Shown piece after piece: positions 48,701 to 58,479 of a DNA stretch of 64,000 nucleotides; within the stretch, counting starts at the first letter, position 1, and each line of letters begins with the position of its first letter. The notes below the pieces were generated by a model. The model was not told the DNA's origin and ran no database searches. It worked only from the letters and a program-made list of their open reading frames with translations. Made by a program: the position numbers and the translations under genes. Origin of the DNA: Sphagnum compactum (lineage: Eukaryota > Bryophyta > Sphagnopsida > Sphagnales); the NCBI GenBank assembly GCA_965153455.1, contig OZ234497.1, forward strand, positions 10,602,001-10,666,000, in the 5' to 3' direction.

Positions 48701-51700
48701 ATCTCCATTCTCACAATGAAGAAGAAACAGCAAGGCTAACACTTCCTCAGGAAGCCACAGAAAGAACCAAACAAGGGGAGACAAAAAACAAACAAAAAAC
48801 GAAAAACACACACCAGTATGAACAAAAGTGCCAGTCTCACACCTGTGCAGGGACCATCAACAGTAGTATGTATGATAGTGACTTAACTATCACAATTTCC
48901 CCACTGACTTCATCAGCTCCCTACAGTGGGTAAAGGCTGGTGACAAGCACCATCCTGCGAACTGAGTTTCTGCTGCAATTCCGGAAGCAACGGGAAGACT
49001 CAGCCATACTACTGGCTAGCAACAGACCCCACAACAAAGACCAGACAAAGAAACAAAGAAAGACAGAAAGGGAAAAGAACAGGGAAAGACTAAGAACAAG
49101 TGGGCTTACAGGAAGCTCCCCACTTACATGACCTGAAGCAAAATCACTCTGAAAATGCCAAAAGCGGAAATTCCAAACAGGAATTTTTCTTTAAGAACCA
49201 ACCCTCTAGTTCTCTTTAGAAGAACTTTAAAAGGGTAGCCTTTTACCTTCAGAAAGACAATAAGACTGACCATCCGGAAGACAAAAAACTTCTTACAACT
49301 ACAAAGTCTCAAGAATCTGTAAATTTGACTATTGATAACCCCCAGCTTCGCAGTCATTGAGATATTGGAATGAACATGAGGCATTCTAATCATTTCAATA
49401 CCTGCATACTCTGGTTGAGAGCATTTGTCAAAAATGTCACAGGATAAACCTTGAGGACTCTGGCTCACAGTTAGATCCAAGAAATTACAAGAGAAGCCTT
49501 TAGATGTACAATTCAACTCGCAAGAGGTTTTTGGGTATATGCCGCTGCCAAAAGAGTCTTGGTTAAGGTACATGAAGTTCTCAAAATCTGGAAAATCAGG
49601 AACAAAAAGATCATCCACAAACCTACGAACCAAGGACAAACTATGAAGCACAACAGGACATGTGTTACTCTTCAAGAGACGCTTAATGAAATCAAACTCA
49701 TAGGTGAAGAGATAGAAATTAGCCAAATAGACCGCACAATTTGTACCCATGGGGATACCAATGCATTGTCCATAAACACCCTGACCAAAACAAAGAAACA
49801 AATTGTCTAATAAGAAATCCAGCCAAGATATCAAATCTGAAGCCTCTGCAACTTTGAAGCTATGAAGATTTTCAAACAAATTGATCTCTGCTTTATTTTT
49901 CAGCCACAAAAACCTTAAGTTCAAAGCTGTTTTTTGAACCATCAAAAACTTAAAACGATGAAGCTTCAGCATCCGATTAAACACTTTATTTATCAGAACT
50001 CTCATACGAGCTTTTAGATCCACTAGGTCAATTTTAGTGTATAGAGTTGAGAAATCAAAAGACTGCAACAGAAGTGGGGAAGCTTTATCAATTTCAGATC
50101 TCGAACGATTAAGATTATTTATTACCTCCACCACTCCTGTAGAGTCATTGAGAATCCAACTACAATCACAAGGAACATCTGCTTTTTTGAGTTTAGACAC
50201 CCAAAGGTCATTGAATGTAGGAAACATAGCTTTGAAGAAAGAACACAGCCACTTAGAAACATCAGTCAGAGAACTAAAGCTGGCTGCACAGATAAATCTA
50301 GGTTTAATTGGATTTTAATGAAACTTCCAAACTGCACAAAGAAACGGGAGACGAGGGCCACACTTAACACCTTTAAAATTATGAGCCTTATTAAAAGAGA
50401 GATGAAATTTCAGAATATCAGAATAGGCAAGATTGGAGACCACATATGCACCAATAGGAGAATTAAGCTCAGAGAAAACAGAAGAAACATAAGACTTTTT
50501 ACAAACAAACACAAAGTTGTTACAACATTTATCCATGTAAGTAATGGCAAAGGACCGTAGGAGAATCATTAGGTGATCCAGATCTCCTAAAGGAACAGAC
50601 AAAGAAGAATCAGAAGAGGTTTGAACCACAAAGGAAGCACGAGTCCTCTTCTGTACAAACAAAAGAACTTTGGCTTTCCACTCACTTAATATCCCTTGAA
50701 CTCCTAGAAGCTCTTCTTGCTTGTTGACAAACTTTTTAAGACCTTTATCAATAGCTTCTTCAATAGACAACATAGACAAGAAGCCACTTCTGAACTTGGT
50801 GCCTCTAGAAAAGAGTTAATTAGGCTGGGCCTTGAAAGGATATTAAGGGTAGCAGAAATAACATGACCATGATGGGAATCAAGAAAACTAGGGAAACGAA
50901 AACAAGGACAACCAGAGTGAATAATTTTATTAACTTGAGAAGCACGAACAGATCTTCCCAACGCCCCATAGCTGAAAAACTCTTGACCAGAAGTTTTGAC
51001 ATATTTTCAAGCTAAGGGAGGGGACCAAAACTTTCTAACAAAAGGAGGAAGACAATCTAGCACAGAAGGAAGGTTTTAAATGGAAGAGAGATTCAAACCA
51101 TCCATACGAGAAGAAACAAAAACAGAGATAATGAGATCTCTGCCTAGGAAAGAGGCACTTGACAAGAAAGAACTAGGAACATTTCTCTTGATAAAAATGC
51201 TCAGAATTTTAGACAGTTGTAAAGCATGGCCAACATCAAGACTGAGAACAGAAGGAGAAAACTCAGACAGCAACAAAAGCATGCGAACCAAATTCTTGGT
51301 CTTATACTTGGAGAGAAAAACAATAGAAAACTTACCTTGAGACATAAGAGAAGAAAGGAATACCAGCCTTCTTTTGTAATCTCTGTAGCCATAAATTAGC
51401 CATTAGCTTCATCATGAATAGCAGTGACTAGCTGTCATGAGTCCCCACTGACTTCATCAGCTCCTGACAGTGGGTGTAGTCAAGTGTGTAATAATCTGGA
51501 TAAAAAAGTTCTGGAAAATATTATACTCAAATTTTTACATCGTGAGTTTGTGTCATATTTCTTGAGCACTGGTAAAACTTAGTCATGGTGTTGGCTACCA
51601 CTTAAAAGAGAGATAGCAAAGCAGGAAAACCTACAGTTTCCTGAATGGGAAGCCACCCTTCTGTGCTGCCATGTGGAACATTGTCCAAGGGTGCCCTCAG

Positions 51701-53336
51701 ATCTGTGTGATACCCTCCATTCCTCCATTCCACCAATCGTCTGCGCCCCAGCAGCTGGAGCAAACCCCCAACCCCAAAGTGCTTAGTTGAAAATACATAA
51801 CATGCAATCTACTCATACTGCACCCAAAAACTCCCTTCACAAAGCTTTAAGCACAACTCCAACAGAGAACTCATGTGCCCCTGATGTGAATGTGCTCCTG
51901 TGTTGTAATGCTGGAAGACTCAAAACACAGCAAACCTGCATACATGGTCATCAATATGGCGAAGGAGCTGTGATGATGGCTGAATTGCACGGAAGGTTGC
52001 ATTCTTCGACAGCTCTAGGTCTTGCTCTCCATATTGTTCACTCTTATGGCTTGGTGCTGCAACTGCCAGCCAGCATATAAGATGAACAAAGAATTCTAGT
52101 AACAAAAAGCAGTTTCTAGACCATTCTTTGACCCATTCTGCACCAAAGATAGTTCCTAGAAATGAGAAGCAAAAAGTTGATTTGAGTGAAGGGTTCTACC
52201 AGGAGAAGCTGCACCATCCACCAGACGCTTACTTGTCTGATCTGATGGGTGCAGCCGCATAATGCGCCTTTGCCTCCCACGTGGCTGCTCTGAAACATGA
52301 GACCAGATGTGTAAAGTAAGCACCATACTAGCCACAAGAGAAACAATGAGGAACACTTTCCTGGGGCAATGTGAACATGCAGTTTGGAAACCCTAGACCC
52401 TGAAATCTGAGTATCACCGATACTCATTGTTTCAACCATAAACAGAAACTAAAAATTGTTGGAACTTTGAAGTAGCCATCTACAACTGCAAACCACAGAT
52501 ATGGATGGAAAACAGAATGATGAGATAAATCTTTAAGTTCAATTTATACACATTTCAAATGCACCACTGATGGCAGTGGATAGCTGAAAAGATCTGTGAA
52601 CCCTAAACCTTAAACCCTAAAACAGCCAGTGTAAGAACCTGCCTGCGTCTTCAACTTCGGGAAGTCTCCTCCCTCCTCTGTCCTTAGCATGGCCTGCTTT
52701 CTTTTGCCTCAAACCATCGACACGGTCCATTCTTTGTCTGGGATGGACAAAACTGCTAGTTCGTCCCAGAGCCGGATGCCGAGGTTTCGTTTCCTTCAAC
52801 CGACTTCGTTTGGACTCAGGGGCATCTTGGTAACCGGCGGCAACAGATGCACCTGCACTCCTCTTTCTCTTTGCAGAAAATCTGAATTTCAGGTCATCCC
52901 CATCTCCAGATGCTTCTCGACTACTCTTTTGCCTCCTACCTGCAAAACTGGCTTCCTTTCTTCCTGCTAAGGAGTCTCGCTTAGATCTATTGCTGGAGAT
53001 ATTCCCTCCTTTCTCCTTCGCTTTCTGTCTCATCCGGAAAGCCAAGGCAGCAAAAGTGCGCACATTATTCTGATTCTTGACAAGATAGCGAAATTCCTCA
53101 AGGGCGGGGCGGCTCCCCTCTAATAATTCACCAAAGCTCACGCAACTTTGAGTCCAGATTGGCCTCCACCAGCAGGAGGCGGCCCTGACAGACAGACCCG
53201 AACCCCTGGATTCTTGACCACATTCTTGCAGCAGCAGCTGCTGCTCTCTTTTTTGCGTGTAGCCGCAACCAGAGTTCAGAAGCCGAGCTCTGGGCATCAA
53301 AGATCGAACAACTCCTGCCCTGGAAAGCGAGGCCAT
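45789..53336 (-). CDS. EngB/YihA-type GTPase, probably organellar, eleven exons
   Basis: Exons: 53336-52643, 52289-52200, 52062-51936, 51740-51635, 48313-48226, 47856-47765, 47154-47050, 46886-46777, 46644-46557, 46082-46047 (36 nt), 45866-45789; 537 residues, all phases consistent. TrmE-Era-EngA-EngB GTPases of this type assist ribosome assembly. Motifs: G1 GRSNVGKSS at 369-377, Thr in [11 protein letters not shown]3 DLPGYG at 414-419, G4 TKTD at 481-484, G5 SSQTGAG from 516. The first 230 residues are Arg/Ser-rich, starting [20 protein letters not shown] like an organelle presequence. Then come [12 protein letters not shown] and [20 protein letters not shown], which I recall as conserved in the plant At5g58370-like clade. 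Intron 1 appears to use a GC donor (CAG|GCAGGT). Intron 4 holds a Penelope-like element, intron 6 a SINE-like unit. Confidence 0.87.
47400..47700 (-). mobile_element. SINE-like insertion in intron 6 of the GTPase gene
   Basis: On the minus strand GTCCTAGTGGTTGGGAC (47687-47671) resembles a Pol III A box, followed by GGTTATGCCTTCAATTCTCC about 30 bases on, a weak B box. About 250 bp of body follows. The inverted motif GGAGGGT.AAACCCTCC lies inside. tRNA-derived SINE is an inference. Confidence 0.4.
48529..48632. repeat. Intronic repeat pair R2, copy 2
   Basis: Partner of 27966-28070, in intron 4 of the GTPase gene, just downstream of the Penelope-like element. Shared blocks keep their order and spacing with small gaps. 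Confidence 0.65.
48877..48931 (-). repeat. Terminal repeat of the Penelope-like element, 3' copy
   Basis: On the minus strand ACCCACTGT, then AGG, GAGCTGATGAAGTCAGTGG, ending near AGTCACT. A 22-bp core (48898-48919) is identical to 51442-51463. CCCACTG and CAGTGGG can pair around the CTGATGA box. CTGATGA, ten bases, GAAA occurs here, followed by a TGATAGT/ACTATCA hairpin. Confidence 0.7.
49124..50779 (-). pseudogene. Penelope-like reverse transcriptase, one in-frame stop
   Basis: A single frame of about 550 codons is interrupted only by TAA at 50315-50317, where KFH*NPIKPRF suggests a lost Lys codon. Motifs in order: [53 protein letters not shown] (motif A, near 50056), [20 protein letters not shown] (motif B), RRFVDDLF (catalytic Asp pair near 49615), NFLDLTVS, and a HSN....K....[13 protein letters not shown] tail. 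This is the order of Penelope/TERT-type reverse transcriptases; VDD replaces the usual YxDD of LINEs and LTR elements. It ends shortly after this tail, without a GIY-YIG domain. Confidence 0.82.
50704..51345 (-). pseudogene. N-terminal region of the Penelope-like polyprotein
   Basis: Two open stretches (51345-51076 and 50961-50704) with one or two stops between them, and a frame change into the reverse-transcriptase frame near 50770. The second contains [21 protein letters not shown] do not recognise a domain. It probably forms the region upstream of the reverse transcriptase, now frameshifted. Confidence 0.5.
51423..51475 (-). repeat. Terminal repeat of the Penelope-like element, 5' copy
   Basis: Minus-strand ACCCACTGT, CAG, GAGCTGATGAAGTCAGTGG, then GACTCATGACAGC, ending AGTCACT. 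AGTC and GACT can pair directly after the CTGATGA box. The GAAA seen in the 3' copy is replaced here. Confidence 0.7.
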
Positions 53337-53562
53337 GCTGCTGCTGCAACCAATGTGCTAGCCAACATGAGAAGAGAAAGCAGAGCGAAGATCCAAAACC
53401 TCCCGCAATCGCTCGCAACAATGAACACAACCAACAATCGAGGTGCAGTGCAGGGAAGCAAGCCCTAGGTGCTCCTCCAGTCTCAGTCAGGCAAAGGCAA
53501 GGGCTCCAGTGGTTGAGGAAACCCTAGGGGCATTCCCAGTCCCTGGGAGCCAAAGGGGTTGA
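53337..53562 (-). promoter_or_regulatory. 5' flank of the GTPase gene
   Basis: GC-richer than its surroundings. It holds a telo-box-like AAACCCTAG at 53519-53527 and CCCTAG again at 53463. These motifs are frequent near plant transcription starts, especially of translation-related genes. Their use here is inferred. No convincing TATA box was chosen. Confidence 0.35.
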
Positions 53563-53790
53563 GAACAGTCATTTCTTCTTATTGGCGTTATTGTTGGACG
53601 TTGCTAACATGGCCTATGGGCATATTTATCAACCCAAAGCAATTGTACACTTTCCAAATCTGCGGTGTGTTTATTAATAAAATTTTGCAGGGTTTCATCA
53701 ATTGTACACCATTTGAGTCTAATATTTCATTCAAAATATATTGGAATGGTCATTTCACTATTGTTGTTGGGCATGCTTTTGGAGCATCTC
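53563..53790. repeat. Dispersed repeat R4, copy 1
   Basis: Resembles 57227-57390: shared CATTTC.T.TTA.TGGCG, TAACATG, ACTTTCCA and GGGCATGCTT in the same order. It ends near GGAGCATCTCCATC, so it may be another member of the GAGCATCTCC MITE group. Confidence 0.5.
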
Positions 53791-53799
53791 CATCAGAGT

Positions 53800-55600
53800 A
53801 CACCAAACCCCCACAGTAATTGAAACTTCACATTAATCACTATTCCACCAACCTCAAAATTCACTTCGAACTTAAAAATTTGCCCCGGCCCAAGCAAAAA
53901 TTCCTCTTTCATCCAATAAGTTGCTGTAGAATACAAGACTCACAAACTGACTTTCACGACAAATTTTGTGACATCACACTAGCATCATGTGAACATCCAT
54001 GGGGCATGTCACCAGCACCTTTGACATCAATTCTAAACCTTCGGTTCGTGAACTTCTAAATTGAAGAAGGCAGTAAAAAAAAATCATTGAAGAATAGTGA
54101 CAACTTTGCTATATCATCTTGCACATCAACCAAGACCCAAAGATGAGGAATGTTTACACTAGTAACACATTTTGAGACAAGGTGTGTGAAGACTACAACA
54201 AGAGCAAACTTGCTTCTGATGCAAAAAGACTTGCAAAATCATTGAAGGCCAAATGAGAGGTCATACACACATTGTTGTCAAGTTTTGCAAGTGCCATAAA
54301 GCTATGGTTGTGTTAAAAGAATTTAATAATTTCAAGAAAACACTTTGTAAAAGATATTGGAGCTTTCTGAGTTGAAGCACCCAAAGCATGTTACTTTCAC
54401 CTTCATTAGTTGTTGGCTTGTGCTAAATTGGGCACACTTAGGCAGGTGGACATATGTGACGACTTTTAAAAATCACTTTCATCAAAAAAAAATTGAGTCC
54501 TTAAGTGACATCAATGAGAAAAGCAACAACATCATGTTCTTTGGAACAAGATCAACATCAAGGTCATGAGTATTGTGTCTATTAACAATGTTAGCACATT
54601 TGCAAAACACCCATAGGGTGCAAAGAGGGTGAAAGAAAAATCAAACAAAAGAAGGGAGAAAAAAATGAAGGAAGAACAAATCATGGACAATGTTGCAATG
54701 CTAACCTTATGTTCATCACCAAGGTTGATTAAGGATATGACAAGACAAAAGCAAAACAAGCTAGGAATAATTGAAAGCAAAAGAAGCACCCAAACACATT
54801 CCCCTTGTGAGAGAGGGAAATATGTGGCAATGTAAAAGAGAAACTCCAAGGCTTCCAAACATACATTTCCGTTTATGGGAATTTTGAAATGTTCATAAAT
54901 TTGAAATAAGGTTTAAATGACAAAACCTTGTCCAAAATTTCTTTATACAATTAGAATGGTTTTAAAGAATAGACAGTTAAAATAAACTTGTATTCCCCAT
55001 TCGAAAATCTGAAACACATTATGACCAATTGAAGGGACACATGTTTCATTCATGCAAATTTAATTGATATTATACCAAGAAGGCATGAAAATTAATTTGT
55101 GATAACTACTCATTGAAAACAACATGCACTTCAAATACAAATTTTCACTAACATGTGTGCAAAGGGTGATTGTTCATGAACCTACTTAAATTCTAAGCAT
55201 ATAATTCATTAAGTGATAATTTTTAAAGGAATGGGACTTACGATCCTTTGACAAAATCATTGTGTGAGATGTAGATTAAATGTTAAATGGTGGGATATGG
55301 AGTTTGATTATAATTATAATTAGATATGTTGTTGTGTTAATTGGAAGCCAATTTTCATCAAATTATGTCTAAATTCATTTTTTAAAAATAATCTGTATAT
55401 CAAAATAATTGTTGCTTTGTTTGGTTGGATGTGACCATGCCATAAATATCTCAAACCTTGAGCCCCTCATTCTGCCTTTGGTACCACTTGAAAATCTTCA
55501 ATGACACAGTGTGCACATTCAACGTTTCACAATTTTTGAACCAACATAGCAAAAGTTATTGAATTTTAAATAATTGTCGTTGCTGAAAATTAAATTAAAT
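53800..55600. other. Intergenic DNA
   Basis: No gene is supported. The Lys/Glu-rich or Leu-rich frames at 54532-54858 mirror an A-rich block and lack motifs. Confidence 0.5.
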
Positions 55601-55616
55601 TAAATTTGATTTAGGA

Positions 55617-55718
55617 AGGTTCCAAATGAACTTTGAATTTAAACCCACTTTTATTAGAATAGTATTGGGATGGGTGACCTCGTAAGAGGTTTAGTGTAAC
55701 TTGGTCAAAGTCGCACCT
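55617..55718 (+). pseudogene. 5S rRNA-derived fragment
   Basis: From GGTTCCAAATGAACTTTGAA to GTCGCACCTG the sequence follows plant 5S rRNA from about base 35 to the 3' end. ATAGTATTGGGATGGGTGACC (55660-55680) is nearly intact and corresponds to the internal-promoter C-box part of the 5S gene. The 5' third is not recognisable. It could be a degenerate 5S copy or the 5S-derived part of a retroelement such as Cassandra or a SINE3. Confidence 0.6.
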
Positions 55719-55806
55719 GTTCACTTGTCATATTGATATCCTCTTGCGATCATCAATGGATTAACAAGGGTTATGTCCATGTGAAGTTTGAGGAGCACAT
55801 GGAAGA

Positions 55807-56073
55807 ACCTTTTTTTTGTTGGCGATATATAGCCAAAAAGCTTAAAATTGAAAGTGTTAAAATCATGAGCTTTTAGAGATTTTCAATAGCCATAATTCGA
55901 TCATTTTTTTAAAAATCACCAATTTTTCATACATGGTTCAAATAGGTAGCCAAAATATTGAAGGATATATATTTTTAATTACTTTGATATTTAGCTTGTA
56001 ACCAAATCTCACTAAATCTTCCTCTGGATCATCACCACTTTAGCTACAACACAAAATTGACCCAAACAAAAAA
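55807..56073. repeat. Dispersed repeat family R1, copy 2
   Basis: Aligns by eye with 11620-11893 over its length: GGCGATATATAGCCAAAAAGCT, GAGATTTTCAATAGCCA, GGTAGCCAAAATAT, TAACCAAATCTC.CTAAATCTTCC and GCTACAACACAAAATTGA. Confidence 0.65.
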
Positions 56074-56701
56074 ACACTAACATGGAGATACATAAGGGAT
56101 ATCTGCAATAAATTATCCAGAAGGTCAGATATGTGCTAAATAAAATCCCCAACGTTATATGTGCACATAGTTGTTATTACAGGCCTGCTTTTTTTTTTCC
56201 TTGTCTGCCCTTGACCAGATCCAGCTATTTCTCAAAACAAGAAAAAGGAAGATGCCCAGGCCCCAGACACATTTTGGGGTTGTGCCCAAAACCTACAACA
56301 GGACCCACACTGAGCATGGGCAGCACCAAGATGTATTTGGACACCACCAAAGCTCAAACACATCTTGGATGGGCGAAAGGGCAATACATTGTATGCAAAC
56401 ATCATGTTATTCATTGTGTGTGCATTCTTTACATGGAATGAAACTCAAACCAGACTTAGAGGTTCTCTTTAATGTGAAGAACTGGCCAAACTAGGAAGCA
56501 CTGGGGACACTCCTAATTTGTCCATACTCTAGTAATGGAATCTATTTTCTGTGGTAGGAATGGGGGAGGAAGCAAGACCTTGTACTATGCAGGTTTAGAT
56601 GTAACTCCCAGATGGTTCTACAAAGCCCCATACAGACCTGGAGAAATTTTCTTAGTGAGGAGGACATTACCCCTAGTCCCTAAGAGGGAGTGAGACCTGT
56701 G

Positions 56702-57056
56702 CTAAGAGCATCTCCACCAATGGTCAGTATGTGACCCTGCACTGGAAATCTTGGATGAGGTTCATCAGTTGAATCCAGCAAATCCACTGGGAAACAGCTG
56801 AGACCCTGAAGACATACACAACTTTGATAACCCTGGAAGAGTCTAAGAAACACAGTCAAATCGTATTTATTCACTCCTCCCTATTTCTGATTCGCTGGAT
56901 AGTTTGATTGGTCCAAGTGGGTTGCTATTAGGAGTCTCCCACCTACTTGTAGTCCCAGTTGCAGTTTTATGGGTGGCGTTGGAAAAAAATTAGTAATTCG
57001 ATGTGAGAAAAACATTTGCAGGGTCATATCCCCACTGTTGTTGGAGATGCTCTTAG
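56702..57056. mobile_element. MITE, GAGCATCTCC-ended family
   Basis: 355 bp with inverted ends CTAAGAGCATCTCCACCA and, reversed, CTAAGAGCATCTCCAACA. Inner arms TGTGACCCTGCA and TGCAGGGTCATA also pair. The right half matches the element in reductase intron 1. No coding capacity. GAGCATCTCC ends with TAA/TTA at the border are common in plant Harbinger-type MITEs, but a clean TSD is not visible. Confidence 0.78.
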
Positions 57057-57226
57057 AGGATGCCCACCAAGAGCCCTCTCTCACTATTCAGCCCATCCAG
57101 TGTGCACTGTTTCGTTTCTCCTCCATCGTCACCCATGAACCTAAAAAGATGGATTGTACAAAGTGAGAGACTATTTAACTCTCCCACTTAGGCCAATCAT
57201 TGTAGTTGGCCAATAAGAAACAGTCA

Positions 57227-57390
57227 TTAATTGCTGAGGAAGAGCCATTTCCTATTACTGGCGCTCTAGAAGGGCCCTGTTAACATGTGCACTTTCCAGG
57301 CCTCAAGCAGTTTCACAGTGTGTTTCTACAAATCTTCATCCCAAAAGTACTATACATGGGTATTTTACTGCTGCATCGGGCATGCTTGTA
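57227..57390. repeat. Dispersed repeat R4, copy 2
   Basis: Partner of 53563-53790, about 170 bp downstream of the MITE at 56702-57056. Confidence 0.5.
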
Positions 57391-57920
57391 CACATACTTA
57401 TATATCTTACACCTATTTATAGGTATGAAATCACTCCCACTCTCAAGGGTTAGGTGTAAGAATCCTCACCCTCATGATCTATGCATGTTTTAAGTAGAAA
57501 ATAATCTTCCTGTAGTGCTTTAAAATTGGTAAAGCTCATGGGTGAGAGACATTCTCAAAATAAGGGGGTCTAAGTACTGGCCCACCCTCCACACACAATC
57601 ATTGGCACAGGAGTCCTTTCTTGTGGAGTTCAAGCAGCATTTTAGACCTTTTGGTCTTCCCTTTCTTTTGCCCATCCAAGCGCATGCTAGAGTTGGGGCA
57701 ATTTTAAGAACTTAAACCAAACTATGAAAGGTCATAAGTCAAAACTAGGTTGCTCAATGGGTAACACTAGCAGCATGTTGACGTCACACATGAGAGTGGA
57801 TTTTGAAAGAGCATGTTTCCTTCTTTGGGGCTTTTGAGGGAGAACATTCCTCTAACTAGGTATTTTCCACATGTTGCAATAAACTTTGAACAGAGGACTG
57901 GGGAAGTATATTAAGGGTGA

Positions 57921-58240
57921 CTTAGATGAAGGTCCAAGGTCGAGGAACCAATGAATTCAAGCAATCTCATTGGCCAAAAGCTTTAAATTGGTCCCGAGGC
58001 CTTTAAACGAGGGTCCAAGACCAAAAAGTGGCAAATCGAGGCTAAACCTACATGGCACCTGTTTTGGAGGGAAAATCAATTAGTTCAGGCCAAAAAACAG
58101 TGTTAAAGGAGAGCTCCTAATTTGGAGAACCAATAATCAGGCTAGGGACCAAGGTACACTCCAACTCAAGGATTCAATTTGGTTCAAGTTAGTCCAAATT
58201 GGTTCCTAGGAAATTGGACCCTGGACCCTCATCTAAAATT
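57921..58240. mobile_element. MITE family M2, unit 1
   Basis: About 320 bp. Left end CTTAGATGAAGGTCCAAGG and, reversed, right end TTTTAGATGAGGGTCCAGGG. The interior shares CTAGGGACCAAGG, CTCAAGGATTCAATTT and AGTCCAAATTGGTTCC with unit 2. Confidence 0.7.
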
Positions 58241-58253
58241 GACCTAAAGGTCA

Positions 58254-58466
58254 CTTTAGATGAGGGTCCAAGGTCCAGGGTCCCATGAAATAGAGCAATC
58301 CTATTGGATGAGAGCAAAAAAATTTGCTCAAAGGAGAGCTCATGATTTGAAGAACTGAGATGCAAGCTAGGGTCCAAGGCAGGTCCAACTCAAGCAACTC
58401 AAGGATTCAATTTACTTCTAATGAGTCCAAATTGGTTCCCAGGAATTTGGACCCTGGACCCCATTA
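58254..58466. mobile_element. MITE family M2, unit 2
   Basis: About 210 bp, left end TTTAGATGAGGGTCCAAGG and right end GGACCCTGGACC. It lies 13 bp from unit 1 in the same orientation, so facing ends form a palindrome across 58215-58280. Confidence 0.68.
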
Positions 58467-58479
58467 GGATAAGGATTAA

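Larger units (their letters stand above)
48877..51475 (-). mobile_element. Penelope-like retroelement (no endonuclease seen) with repeated termini
   Basis: About 2.6 kb within intron 4 of the GTPase gene, same strand as the gene. Near-identical boxes at 48877-48931 and 51423-51475 bracket one reverse-transcriptase coding region, in direct orientation, as expected for Penelope pseudo-LTRs. A further 14-bp match (ATTAGCTTCATCAT at 48661 and 51402) suggests the repeats may extend, with about 200 bp extra in the 3' copy. The reverse transcriptase is nearly uninterrupted, so the insertion is younger than the other elements here. No GIY-YIG endonuclease follows it. Target-site duplications were not found. 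Confidence 0.72.

Noticed and set aside
49124-51475. Group II intron or L1-type LINE as identity of the reverse transcriptase
   Set aside because: Motif A/B wording, VDD catalytic box and terminal direct repeats fit Penelope-like elements; no domain V-like RNA or LINE-type motifs were seen.
48877-51475. GIY-YIG endonuclease at the 3' end of the Penelope-like element
   Set aside because: The frame ends soon after the reverse transcriptase and no GIY...YIG text was found in the following 250 bases in any minus frame that I read.
51423-51475. Complete hammerhead ribozyme in the 5' terminal repeat
   Set aside because: CTGATGA and one paired arm are present but the GAAA core is absent and stem I does not pair; kept only as a hypothesis for degenerate copies.
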